From: Arcuatula senhousia
Taxonomy: Eukaryota; Mollusca; Bivalvia; Mytilida; Mytilidae
Direction of reading: 5' to 3'
Length of the DNA: 64,000 nt
NCBI GenBank assembly: GCA_963971305.1
Contig: OZ020305.1
Location: forward strand, 8,651,001-8,715,000
Shown here: piece by piece, positions 41,170 to 51,321 of the stretch
How the letters are laid out: every line of letters starts with the position of its first letter
Numbering within the stretch: position 1 is the first letter of the stretch
Made by a program: the position numbers and the translations under genes
The notes under the pieces: model-generated
Seen by the model: the letters and a program-made list of their open reading frames with translations, nothing else
What the model was told of the DNA's origin: nothing
The model's database searches: none

Positions 41170-44100
41170 GTACGTAACTCTACTCTCAGTTTTCTTTTTA
41201 CATACTTTTTCAACTATTCTAAATAATGATCAAACCGTAAGTAATTGTTTGTATTGCTTTTTAGCTCAGATGCGTTAATGGTTATATAAAAACAAGTTTT
41301 AGCAAGCTTTTACATTATATATGACATTTTTAACACAGGCACTTGTTTCTAGAAAAAATATATACTTATATACCGTACTAACGTGTGGTATGGTTAGTAT
41401 ATATAATAAGATTTATCTTTTTCTAGAAACAAGTGAAAAAAAAAACCTTTTATACTAACACGTGGTATGGTTAGTATATAAGTTTTTTTTTTCTAAAAAC
41501 AAGTGCCTGTGATTTTATCTTTACAATCAAACTAAATTTAAAAAGATTTTAAGATTATCTTTTAAAAGCAAAATCAAAACAATTCAGGACTGTTATAAAT
41601 CATACCGTATTATCTTGGATAGTTTTCATGGTTTTATCAAATTTCACGATCACAGGATTTTCCCGATCCATCACATCTATGCAATTTGCCAGTTTCTTAG
41701 GTCTGATACTTAGTTCTTTTAAACTTTGAGTTTTTTTTAAATAAGGTTATCACTATTTTTGAATTATTAAGACTAGTCATGGTTTTATTGATACGACTGA
41801 AAAAATCAAAATGGAAAAAAAGTAAAAATTATCAGACGGAGAATACTTTTAAGGTCAATGAAGATCGAAAATGTATTTGCTTTATATGTATATGGAAAGC
41901 CAAAAGGTTAAAAGCTCATCATTCTTACTTTCTAATTTTACATTTTAGACTTTTGAATTTTGACCCTTTTGGCTTTCCATATACCATTATCTTGTCTTTC
42001 AGAGGATTGCAGTGCTACACGTGGGACTGGTGTTTTTGACATAAAAGAAGTGGGTCCTGTTTATTGTGAAAACACCAAACACGGAGGTGGCTGGACTGTA
42101 AGTTTATCAATAAAGTATTATAAAGTATTAAGCTAACTGTTACTGTAAGTGTTACTATTTAAAATGTAGCATGAAACAGTATAAAATCTAATATTATTTG
42201 ATAATTTAGTGAGTGGGTGAGTTGGTGTTTACATCCTTGCAACGCTATATATGTTATTTAAAGGCGATGAACATGAAATGGATGATAAAATGAACATGAA
42301 ATGATGATGATAATGAAATATGGGGTTGGATTGAAGACCACAGGAAAAGGGGAGAGGTGGGTAGGGGCAGAAAATTAAGCACTACTTAGCAGTCCACAAA
42401 TTGTGTCACTATATTTATATTTTTACCATTTTTTTGTGATATCTTTCAAATCCATGTAAACAAGTTAACGTATATTAAAATAACTGACTTTAATTATTCT
42501 TCATTTAAATGGACAATTAATATATATCAATAGCGTACATGCTGGACAGTGGAGGAACCAGAAGGTGTCCGGGGGTTTGACACCCTTTTCTTTTGAACGA
42601 ATTAGCATTTTTGTGCAGAATTTAAGCAAAAGCAAAAATGCCATAGAGCCCCCCCTCTTCGTCAGCTGTAGACAATTGACGGAACCGCTTGATCACTATT
42701 TTCTTAATCCCTTCGTACTATATATTAAACAATTTTGAAAACAATCGTAATTCAATAATTACAACGAAAATGTCAAAATTATCAAAATCTCCTTTTTGAC
42801 AAAAAATCTGGAATCAAGGCTTGAGGTTAAAGTTCCGTCATTGCTTGAGGTTAAAGTTCCGTCATTTAACTATTAACATATCAACTTCATATTGACATCA
42901 TCTAAGTCTGTTGTTACTTTTTTTTCGCTGTCTAAAGTCTATTACAACTTTTATTCTTGTTTTAGGTATTCCAGCGTCGTTTCGATGGTTCTGTGGATTT
43001 TTATCGCGATTGGGAGAACTACACATATGGATTTGGGAACATGAATGGAGGAGAATTTTGGTTAGGTAAGGAGAAAGCAATCAAAGTGACATTTTAATAT
43101 CAAATGTATAGTTTAAGTTCGTTTTGTCCTGCGTGTTCGTTTTATCTTTGTCTGGGGTGAAAATTTCATGAACCAACTTTCCGACTCTCTCTTTACACCA
43201 TTTGTGAGGCTGGTCTCAAGGAACGATGCTAGTCCTTCGGAAGGGACGAAAAAAGGTTGTCCCGTGTATGTGGAGAGCAACACCCCATGCACGTCAAAGA
43301 CCCTTTTGTAGAGTAGGTTCAATGGGGGTCGCTGCAAAAGTCATATTCGCAAACTGCTAGCTGGAGAGGCATCCACTAAGCAGCTTGTTTCCCGATCCAG
43401 GATAAATTGATATGTTTGAACTAAAACAACTTCGGATTCCGGTAAAATATGGCACATGTATCAGTCTGTGAAATTAGCACTGGCCAACTTGCCCCTGGCC
43501 AGTAAAAATCCTTTCGGACAAGTGAAATTGAGGGGAAATTTATATTAGATAAATAGATAAAAAAAAATAAATCAAGGATTCGGGCAAGTGATTCTCAAAT
43601 GCTAATTTCCTGGACTGATATATAACTTTTGATAAAATGCAAATCAAAATCACCAGAAAAATCCAGATTATAAATTTTGCTACACGTGACGCTACATTAT
43701 GGCGCATGCTAACAGTCAGATGGAACATGATTGCATTTATGTTTCTATATATCACACATTGTTTAATAACTGATACATTTAAAGTAAGCTGATCATGAAA
43801 TGCATCCTTGCGAGGATGGTCTCAAGGAACGATGCTAGTCCTTCAGAAGGGACCAAAAAAGCTTGTCAAGAAAATAATCGTACATTTTATCATTTTAACT
43901 TTGAAAGGTAAACGTACATCGATTGAATTAACATTTTTTTTTATCAATTTAAAAGATTTAAATAATTTATGCTAACAGGACTAGAAAAGCTCCACAAATT
44001 AACATCGTCCGGGCAGTATATGCTTCGAGTGGACCTTGGCGACTTTGAGAACCAAACGAGATATGCTGTTTACTCCAGCTTCAGAGTTGGTAACGAGAGC

Positions 44101-45763
44101 ACGAATTATACATTATATATAAGTGGATACTCCGGAGATGCTGGTAATGAATTTACACAAATTATTTTCTTTCTTTTTTATTAGCTCACCTGGCCAAAGG
44201 CCATGTGAGCTTATGCCATCACTATGCGTCCGTCGTCGTCCGTCGTCCGTTAACAATTTCAAAAATAACCACTTTACCAATTTAACTGAAACTTTGCAGG
44301 AATGATATATGACATGTTGGCAACAAACTATCTTCATTTTGAAATGATTAGATAAAAAGCATGGCTGCTGTTACTAAAAAAAGAACATAGGGTAAAACAT
44401 AGGGTTTTTAACTCAGCAACCAAAACAGATAGAAAATATCCGAAGGATCTTAGGCTCTTTAGAATCAAAAGCTCTACAAAAGTCTCCATTGGATCGAAGT
44501 TGTCAGATAAACCCTTATAGGGGTTATGGCCCTTTAAAGGTCAAAAATAGCGTTTTTTCCCTATAGAATGAAAACTATTGCAGATAGAGAAAAGCTGTTG
44601 CCTGCTTGAATGTTCAGCTCATTTAGCTCTACAAAAGTCTCCATAAGATCGAAGTTGTCAGATGACCCCTTATAGGGGTTACAGCCCCTTAAAGGCGAAA
44701 ACTATTGTTTTTTTTTTGTCTATAGAATGAAAACTATTGCAGATAGAGAAAAGCTGTTGCTTGCATAAAGGTTCAGCTCATTTAGCTCTACAAAAGTCGT
44801 CTTAGGGTTGAAGTTGTCAGATGACCCTTTATAGGGGTTACAGCCCCTTAATTGCGAAAAATAGTGTTTTTGGCATATATAGAATGAAAACTATTGCAGA
44901 TAAAGAAAAGCTGTTGCTTGCTTAAATGTTCAGCTCATTTGACTCTACAAAAGTCGATATAGGGTCGAAGTCGTCAGATGACCCCTTATAGTGGTTACAG
45001 CCCCTTAAATGCGAAAAATAGTTTTTTGACCTAAAGAATGAAAACTATTGCAGATAGAGAAAATATTCAGCTCATTTAGTTCTACAAAGTCTCCATAGGG
45101 TCGAAGTTGTCAGATGACCCCTTATATGGATTACATTGGCTTATATAATGAAAACTATAGCAAATAAAGAAAAGTGGTTGCTTGCTTAAAAGTTCAGTTC
45201 ATTAAGCTCTTAACAAAAGTCATCGTTAAGCGTCCTTCTTCAGCATTATCTAGACTACAACGACAATTGGATGTTTGATGCGAAAAATATTTGGCTTTTC
45301 AAAGTTGAAATTTCCTCGTGAAAATATTAACCCAGTGGTAACACCTAATCACCTGACTGATCTTGTTATTTTAAGACTCTGTTTCATTTTTAAAATTTAC
45401 ACTACATGTATATTGGTTTCGGTTTTTTTTCCAGGAAACAGCATGGCCGTACATAATGGAATGCAATTTTCAACTTTAGATCGGGATAATGATCAATGGC
45501 AAGAGGCTTGTGCAGTTGAGTGTGGTTCGGGAGCTTGGTGGTATAATTGGTGTCATCACAGTAACTTAAACGGTCTATATTTAGGAGGACCTCATAAGGC
45601 ATTTGCAATTGGAATGAATTGGAGGCATTGGAGAGGTTTTTACTATTCCCTATATTTACTATTTTTGTGCCATGCATATGAGCGTATTCTTTTTTACCTT
45701 TATACTGTTGCATCCCCTTCTGTCAATATGTCATTGTCATGTAATTGGTTTGGGCCCAAGTAA
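40863..45763 (+). CDS. Fibrinogen-related domain protein (five exons, joined)
   Basis: Joining 40863-41169, 42003-42097, 42966-43065, 43979-44143 and 45435-45763 gives 996 nt: 331 codons and a stop, all junctions GT-AG and in phase. A hydrophobic start ([20 protein letters not shown]) suggests secretion. A Cys-rich segment ([11 protein letters not shown] ... CALYC) follows, then a fibrinogen-like domain with [37 protein letters not shown], the Ca-site region [18 protein letters not shown] and [18 protein letters not shown]. FReDs in bivalves act as secreted recognition lectins in immunity. The C-terminus departs from the family after [12 protein letters not shown]: the usual K...MKIRP ending is replaced by about 30 hydrophobic residues. 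It may still be functional, or it may lack a last exon. Confidence 0.85.
41334..41511. mobile_element. hAT-like MITE in FReD intron 1
   Basis: CACAGGCACTTGTTTCTAGA is mirrored at the right end, and a second inverted copy of the same motif lies internally near 41424-41435. Flanks ATTTTTAA/ATTTTATC are an imperfect 8-bp pair. Related by its CACAGG end to 23504. Confidence 0.7.
41888..41984. repeat. Hairpin just before the FReD exon 2 acceptor
   Basis: TATATGGAAAGCCAAAAGG and its reverse complement CCTTTTGGCTTTCCATATA face each other about 55 bp apart, ending 18 bp before the acceptor of exon 2. In the transcript this would fold over the likely branch-point region. Confidence 0.7.
42003..42097 (+). 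CDS. FReD exon 2
   Basis: Acceptor CTTTCAG; encodes [31 protein letters not shown], the start of the fibrinogen domain. Ends at ACT/GTAAGT, phase 0. Confidence 0.9.
42098..42965. other. FReD intron 2
   Basis: AT-rich. GCTTGAGGTTAAAGTTCCGTCA occurs twice in direct repeat near 42820-42865. No gene seen. Confidence 0.5.
42966..43065 (+). CDS. FReD exon 3
   Basis: Acceptor TGTTTTAG; encodes [20 protein letters not shown] and [13 protein letters not shown]. Ends at TTAG/GTAAGG, phase 1. Confidence 0.92.
43113..43870. repeat. Direct repeats in FReD intron 3
   Basis: GGTCTCAAGGAACGATGCTA followed by GTCCTTCGGAAGGGAC occurs near 43213 and again near 43819. The stretch around 43113-43340 is more GC-rich than the intron and may be a dispersed element. 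Confidence 0.5.
43979..44143 (+). CDS. FReD exon 4
   Basis: Acceptor GCTAACAG; encodes [20 protein letters not shown] and [28 protein letters not shown]. Two N-glycosylation sequons (NES, NYT). Ends at GCTG/GTAATG, phase 1. Confidence 0.92.
44182..45240 (+). mobile_element. Family A element in FReD intron 4, 3'-truncated
   Basis: TTAGCTCACCTGGCCAAAGG with CGTCCGTCGTCGTCCG opens the copy. Five to six internal units with TTACAGCCCCTTAA and GCAGATAGAGAAAAGCTGTT follow. The right terminus is missing here; a family A right end appears beyond exon 5 at 46540-46667. Confidence 0.75.
45435..45763 (+). CDS. FReD exon 5 (C-terminal part)
   Basis: Acceptor TTTTTTTTCCAG; encodes [20 protein letters not shown], the Cys-Cys Ca-binding region and [15 protein letters not shown], then [20 protein letters not shown] to TAA at 45761-45763. 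The last stretch has no counterpart I know in the family. Confidence 0.85.
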
Positions 45764-45890
45764 ATACGTGTCTTCTTTTGTTATTCTCATTAGTGCCTAT
45801 TTTAATTAAATGTAAGTTCTACAATACCCTTTTGATTTCAATTGTTCGTTGGTATAATAACCCTCATTATAGCTGAAAACTGTAGAAAAT

Positions 45891-45896
45891 AATAAA
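45891..45896 (+). terminator. Candidate FReD polyadenylation signal
   Basis: AATAAA lies 128 bp after the stop and upstream of the hammerhead dimer at 46051. Confidence 0.45.
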
Positions 45897-46050
45897 AAGC
45901 TTTTGGTTGCTAAAATGTTCAACTATTTCAAACTCCATTCATCATAGTTTTGCCCTTAGATATATATATATATATATATTTGGATTTCGTTTGGCTTAAT
46001 GCATTTTGAACATCTTTTGAATTGTGGATTTCCTTTGTTTGGGTTCTAGT

Positions 46051-46090
46051 GCTGCTGATGAGGAATAATTTTCCGAAATGGCCATACAGC
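46051..46090 (+). ncRNA. Hammerhead ribozyme, type I, first copy
   Basis: The full consensus core is present: stem I GCTG (46051-46054) with CAGC (46087-46090), CTGATGA (46055-46061), stem II GGAA/TTCC (46062-46065 and 46071-46074), GAAA (46075-46078), a two-pair stem III closing GGCC, and the ATA cleavage triplet ending at 46086. Predicted cut: between A46086 and C46087. The minimal stem III matches hammerheads linked to Penelope elements and animal retrozymes. Confidence 0.8.
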
Positions 46091-46422
46091 TCAAAAAAAT
46101 TAATCGCAGTTGGAGTTGATATATGTGTTGTGGTCTCATGTTCATTTACTCCATATCCTTTCTTAAATTATTTATTACCAGAGTTTGTCTTTTATGCCGT
46201 GTGAAGTTAGTAGAACAATTCCCCGTGTTTAAGATGTATGCTCTTTATTTTTTTAGATATGGTGTACTTGTACATGAGATGCCTATATAAATTTATGTAA
46301 ATTCTAAAACCTAAGGTCAAACTCCATTCATCATAGTTTTGCCCTTTATATTTGGATTTCGTTTGGCTTAATGCATTTTGTACATCTTTTGAATTGTGGA
46401 TTTCCTTTGTTTGGGTTCTAGT

Positions 46423-46462
46423 GCTGCTGATGAGGAATAATTTTCCGAAATGGCCATACAGC
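46423..46462 (+). ncRNA. Hammerhead ribozyme, type I, second copy
   Basis: Identical over all 40 bases to 46051-46090, in the same orientation, 372 bp downstream. Cuts at both sites would release a 372-nt RNA with 5'-OH and cyclic-phosphate ends. Confidence 0.8.
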
Positions 46463-46539
46463 TCATAAAAATTAATTGCAGTTGGAGTTAACATATGTGT
46501 TGTGGTCTCATGTTCATTTACTCCATATCCTTTCTTAAA

Positions 46540-46667
46540 TTATTAATTTAACTCTACATAAGTTAATCAATGTTGTCTGATGACACCTTATTAAACTAAT
46601 ACCCCTTTAAATACCAAAAAGGGCATATAAGTAAGGTGAGCGATTTATGCTCCTGGGAGCTCTAGTT
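46540..46667 (+). mobile_element. Family A right end
   Basis: GTCTGATGACACCTTATTA, then AAGGTGAGCGATTTATGCTCC and GGGAGCTCTAGTTT: a 3' terminus without its 5' part. It is either the far end of the 44182 copy or an independent truncated copy. Confidence 0.65.
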
Positions 46668-47215
46668 TGTTTTTGATCCAATTTTCAAAACCCTTTATTT
46701 CTTTGGGATCCTTGTGAACTTGAACTCTCTGCCTGCATTTTTCAATCAGATTTACAATATCTTTTACTGTTTTCGAGAAATTAGGGGATGAAGGGACAAA
46801 AAACACAATTTCTACCCCCCCCCCCACCCGCAAACAAACGGATTTTTATGAAATTTTGACATGAAAAAAGTACATCAAATGTATGTGCATGAAGAATTTT
46901 CATCGCGCTCGGATATCATTCAGGGGAGATAATTGGACATAAAAATCAAATATAATATTCAACTGCATGGAGACCTCGTAAGCGCAACTTCTCCTAAACT
47001 GCTCAATGGATTTTGATGAAACTTGACATTAAGGAAGTACATCATATGTAAATGTGCATGAAGAATTTTCATCGCTCTCGGATATCATTCAGGGGAGATA
47101 ATTAATTGGACTGGATATGGATCCGACGTCAGAATCCCAAGACCTCTTACGACAAGCTAGGCACTGCTGCGGGCCTATTTACCACCCAGGCCCCGCACGG
47201 GGCGATATGACTTTC
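46668..47215. repeat. Repeat-derived spacer with a direct duplication
   Basis: 46668-46810 repeats sequence seen at 33641 and 34090. GTGCATGAAGAATTTTCATC followed by CTCGGATATCATTCAGGGG occurs near 46887 and again near 47048. Positions 47105-47215 are GC-rich (CTGCTGCGGGCC, CAGGCCCCGCACGGGGCG) with hairpin potential and may be a piece of another short element. Confidence 0.5.
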
Positions 47216-49260
47216 ATGTCACAGTTTAGTTATGAAGATTGACATATTTATCTAAATAACCTGAGCTTACCTGTATTTTTATTCGCTTAAAAGATGCTCA
47301 AATGAAAACAGAAGTCATTATGAAATTCGCTCAAATGAAATTCGCCTGTCTATCTGTCAGTCTGTCAGTCTGTCAACGAATTCATTGATTTAAGGTACGA
47401 CAGACTGGTTTGAGATAAAGTTCTTCGAGTTCACTTGCGAAGCATCGTCTTAATTGTTTCGGATATCTTCTATTTCTGAATTTCTTAATTCTTAAAATGA
47501 CCTTTCTGCTCCCTATTCTTGGACGGTAACACCATCTTCTCGATACAATGTGACTTATATATATAATCTATATAAGAAAAAGCGAAAAGATGTGAGTAAA
47601 TACGAGTAATGCACCCTTTTTGATGGATACTGGCTATATCTACAGGGAGTTCCAAACTTTAAACAAATCTAGGCAGCGAGTTAGAAGCCGGTTTGTAAAA
47701 TACAAAGGGACCAATTTGGTCAACTGTGTGATATGATAAAAATAATACAAAATTAATAGCATAGATAAATGATAATGATAATGATTAAAATGGAGGAATG
47801 CGTCCATGGGAACGGATAACCCAATACATTTTACGGAAAGAAGTAACAGAAATTAGGAATACGACAGGTCTGAAAATCATTTTGTCACACCAAACCACCC
47901 TACCAATTTTCAAATTATTCCCCTGGTGGTACGATTTCCCTTCAAACGATTAGCGAAATTCCTATAGCATGCACCAAGTGTTCAGTCGGACATAGGAATA
48001 ATTTGATGCCACAACATTTCCTAATACACTGAAGCCAGCCTTCAATGTGATCAGTGGTTGCTGCTTGCCGTTTTGAAATCAGTGGCCCCATTTAAAATAA
48101 AATATAATCCATTCCTTTCAATGTAAGGGCGCCTGCTTGACATAGCATTAAAACGCAATAACACTAACCTAAGCCACAGAGACTTGCTCCCGTCAAATTA
48201 TATTTTGTTAGACTCAATGTTCCATACGAAAAAAAAAACACGTTCCGTACAGAGGAAAGCTTTGAAAAAGATTACTTGCTTGGGCAAAGCATAAATGTAC
48301 TAATGGAATGTGCACAAGGCTAATTTAAACAAGTTTTGAAAGCCATTGTTTTACAAATACTGTTCATCGAATACGAAAGTTATGAATGATTATCGTTAAT
48401 TTCAAGTTTGCAATCAAACATGAATTATATACAGACACATCACCAAACAAAAGTAAAATAAACGTTTAAAGAGAGCAATGCACTGATTCAATTACGAAAA
48501 TGCCTTTTTTGCCGAAATTTTCTTGGATTGTTCGACATGATATGTAGTTGGTCATATCACAACGCTGTTTGATTCAACAAATTAAATAGGAGTATTGGGA
48601 CTTTGTTTACTTTGTTCAGTTTTTGTCATATGAACACTTTGTGTGCGCAACTCCTCTGAGACTGCTGAAAGGATTTTGCTAAAAATTTGTAGGATGACGT
48701 TATGGGTATGCAGTTGATAATAATTATCGTAACACTATTTTGATTCGATACATTTTGTAGGATACTTGGACTTTATCGACTTGTGAATTTTAGCTCATAG
48801 AGGCATCAACACCCTGGAACTCCTTTATAGCATATTTTGTTCACATTTTTCAGAATGGTGTATTGTTCCCATCTGCAACATGTCTGCAGTCTTGATAGCT
48901 ATATTTTTGGAATTTATTCAAAAGCGATAAGGGGGAGGGTATATTCATGTGGAACATGTACATTTGTATTTGTCTACACATACGTTTAAATAACAGTAAC
49001 AGAAAGACAGTATGATTAAATTCTATCGATTTGCTTTTCTTGTGTGAAAATCTGTTTAATTAATGATTATCATCAAATATGCACGTGTAACATGTGTTTG
49101 TTTAAACCATATGGAAGTTCCAGGTTTAAAATAGCACTGATACGTCTGGACATAGACATATATGTCTATGGTCTGGATAAATATATTTATTATACTTTTC
49201 CTAACAAATCTTAATTGAACAATTCAATTTATCACATAAGATATATCAAAAAAGGGTAAA
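47216..49260. other. Intergenic, few landmarks
   Basis: AT-rich. Around 48170-48250, CCACAGAGACTTGCTCCCGT with TTGTTAGACTCAATGT is shared with 57290-57390, so it is a dispersed repeat. No coding evidence seen. Confidence 0.4.
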
Positions 49261-49742
49261 TGATCACCCAAACGGGTGATAATTTTTTTTCTCTAACTGT
49301 TGTTCAATATTATCTAGTTCTCGCGAGATGAGACTATTTTGCGTATCACACTCCGCACGATGTGATATATAATTTCAAGAAATTTGATTGGCTGTCTGCG
49401 CGAGACACCGCAGTTAGATACGCATCTCGTAAAAAGCGTGCTTACTTTTGTTTGAACACCTGTAAGTTGATCTCGCTTGAATGAAAAAACAAACAAAATA
49501 TATAAAAATGAAATTGAAAAAATATTTATATATAAAAAAAGGCACATAAACGTTGTTTGTGTTAAAAAGTCTACATTTAATTAGAAATTATAATAAAAAG
49601 GTGATTTTTTTTTTCAATTGACTCCTTTTTTCACATGTTTGCTAAAATGAAACAAAATATCTATGTAATTATTTACCTATGAGTTATAACTATATAAACA
49701 ACTTTTGGGCCTATACTTTCACGTAAGACAGTTAGAGAAAAA

Positions 49743-49897
49743 GGTTTCAGAACTACAAGTGATGAGATACGGATTTTTATCACACTCGTTAGATATTTGT
49801 CAAAGGAAACTCGCAAATGCTCGTTTCCTAATTTGACACATAACTAACTCAATGTTATGAAAATCCGTATCTCATCACTTATAGTTGTGAAACCTGT
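49743..49897. repeat. Fold-back element (155 bp)
   Basis: GGTTTCAGAACTACAAGTGA with TGAGATACGGATTTT is mirrored by AAAATCCGTATCTCATCACT and TATAGTTGTGAAACC. Confidence 0.75.
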
Positions 49898-49944
49898 ATA
49901 TCTATCACCCTCGCCGCAGGTAATAATATACAATTATATACATC

Positions 49945-50047
49945 TATCACCCTAGCTGGTGTGTGACCCGGTGGTTTCTTTCACCGAGAAAGTAAGGTCA
50001 CCCGAGGAAAAAAATCCCGGGTCACATATCATCTAGGGTGATAAATG
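49945..50047. repeat. Second fold-back (ATCACCCTAG ... CTAGGGTGAT)
   Basis: CTATCACCCTAGCTGGTGTG with TGACCCGG is mirrored by CCGGGTCA and CATCTAGGGTGATAAATG. CTATCACCCT motifs also lie at 49903 and 51411. Confidence 0.7.
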
Positions 50048-50679
50048 TTATATTATATATATTTTATCGAATACTAGAATGAAACAAAAAATACAGCACA
50101 TACAATGTCGAAGAAAACGTGTGGTTTACGTGCAAAATCCTACGAGAGGGTGACCTTACCATGCGACCAACGATTACCGGTTGACCCAGCGAAATATCAC
50201 ATGTAACGTGACCGCGTTTAAGCGAATCACAATAAAGTTTTTATATGAGTATAATATTTTTTTTATCTATCAACCCCTCGTGCGCCTAGCTCGTGCACAG
50301 CTTCAATTTTACATTCTTAACCAGTTGAATAATTGATAGTCATAACAATTGATTCAACAATATGTACAAGGTTCTTATAACAATAAACACTAATTAATGC
50401 ATCTTTTAAAAGAAAAAAAAGGTGTTTTCTAAAGTAATTTCATAGGGCAACATTTTATTTTAGTTTAAAGGAAACAAATAAAAAGATTTTGAAAATTCGT
50501 GCGTTAAAGTACTTTTGAATGATTCAGTATTAGATTAAATAACATATATCTGAGAGTGTTATAGAGTAGATTGCTACCCTCGGCTGCGCCTCAGTTGACA
50601 ATATTTAATACGAAAGAATATGGAATATGTGCCAGAAAGACACGATCCACATATTGAATGTACAATTCAAAATTTCGCT

Positions 50680-50721
50680 GCGTGTGAAGCGCTTTTCTGG
50701 ATTAACCTTCATCAGACACGC
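50680..50721 (-). ncRNA. Hammerhead-ribozyme-like motif, copy 1 of the 385-bp dimer
   Basis: On the minus strand: stem I GCGTGT/ACACGC (six pairs), CTGATGA, a short stem II (GG/CC around TTAAT with an A-A mismatch at its base), GAAA, a two-pair stem III around GCGC, and a TTC cleavage triplet (cut between 50686 and 50685). The order is exactly that of a type I hammerhead; stem II is weak. Confidence 0.7.
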
Positions 50722-51064
50722 TAGGAGTAAAAACTTTGGAAAACCGGTAGTATATAAGATTTGATAAATCAAAAACAGAAGCCAAAAAATATTACAAAAA
50801 TGACCAAACAAACAAATTTATCACTTTTTTAAAGAAATAGCCAAACGTTGTCAAATTTTGGAAATATGTAAACTGTGTCTTTCCAACACATATTCCAGTA
50901 ATCGAAAATATATAAGAGCATACAACTGAAGCACGGGGAAGCTTTCTACGATCTCCACACGGCACTAAAGCCAAACTCTGAAATAATATTAAATACGAAA
51001 GAATATGGAATATGTGCCAGAAAGACACGATCCACATATTGAATGTACAATTCAAAATTTCGCT

Positions 51065-51106
51065 GCGTGTGAAGCGCTTTTCTGGATTAACCTTCATCAG
51101 ACACGC
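51065..51106 (-). ncRNA. Hammerhead-ribozyme-like motif, copy 2 of the 385-bp dimer
   Basis: Same 42 bases as 50680-50721, 385 bp away on the same strand; cut expected between 51071 and 51070. Confidence 0.7.
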
Positions 51107-51321
51107 TAGGAGTAAAAACTTTGGAAAACCGGTAGTATATAAGATTTGATAAATCAAAAACAGAAGCCAAAAAATATTACAACAATGACCAAACAAACAA
51201 ATTTATCACTTTTTTAAAGAAATAGCCAAACGTTGTCAAATTTTGGAAATATGTAAACTGTGTCTTTCCAACACATATTCCAGTAATCGAAAATAATTAT
51301 ATAAGAGCATACAACTGAAGC

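Larger units (their letters stand above)
45929..46543 (+). repeat. 372-bp-spaced tandem dimer carrying hammerhead ribozymes
   Basis: The segment from AAACTCCATTCATCATAGTT (about 45929) through TTACTCCATATCCTTTC (about 46165) recurs from about 46318 to 46543 with few changes; a TA-microsatellite length difference lies at 45960-45978. Equivalent points in the ribozyme part are 372 bp apart. No protein is encoded. Confidence 0.88.
50599..51321 (-). repeat. 385-bp-spaced tandem dimer carrying hammerhead ribozymes
   Basis: The first copy (50611-50995) is complete at 385 bp; the second (from 50996) stops near 51321. They are nearly identical, differing by a few bases and a short indel near 51295. 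Minus-strand frames of 68 and 134 codons are translations of the repeat and are not gene-like. Confidence 0.9.

Noticed and set aside
50605..51196. Minus-strand frames in the 385-bp dimer as a membrane protein
   Set aside because: Both are the same repeat read twice; hydrophobicity reflects AT-rich sequence.
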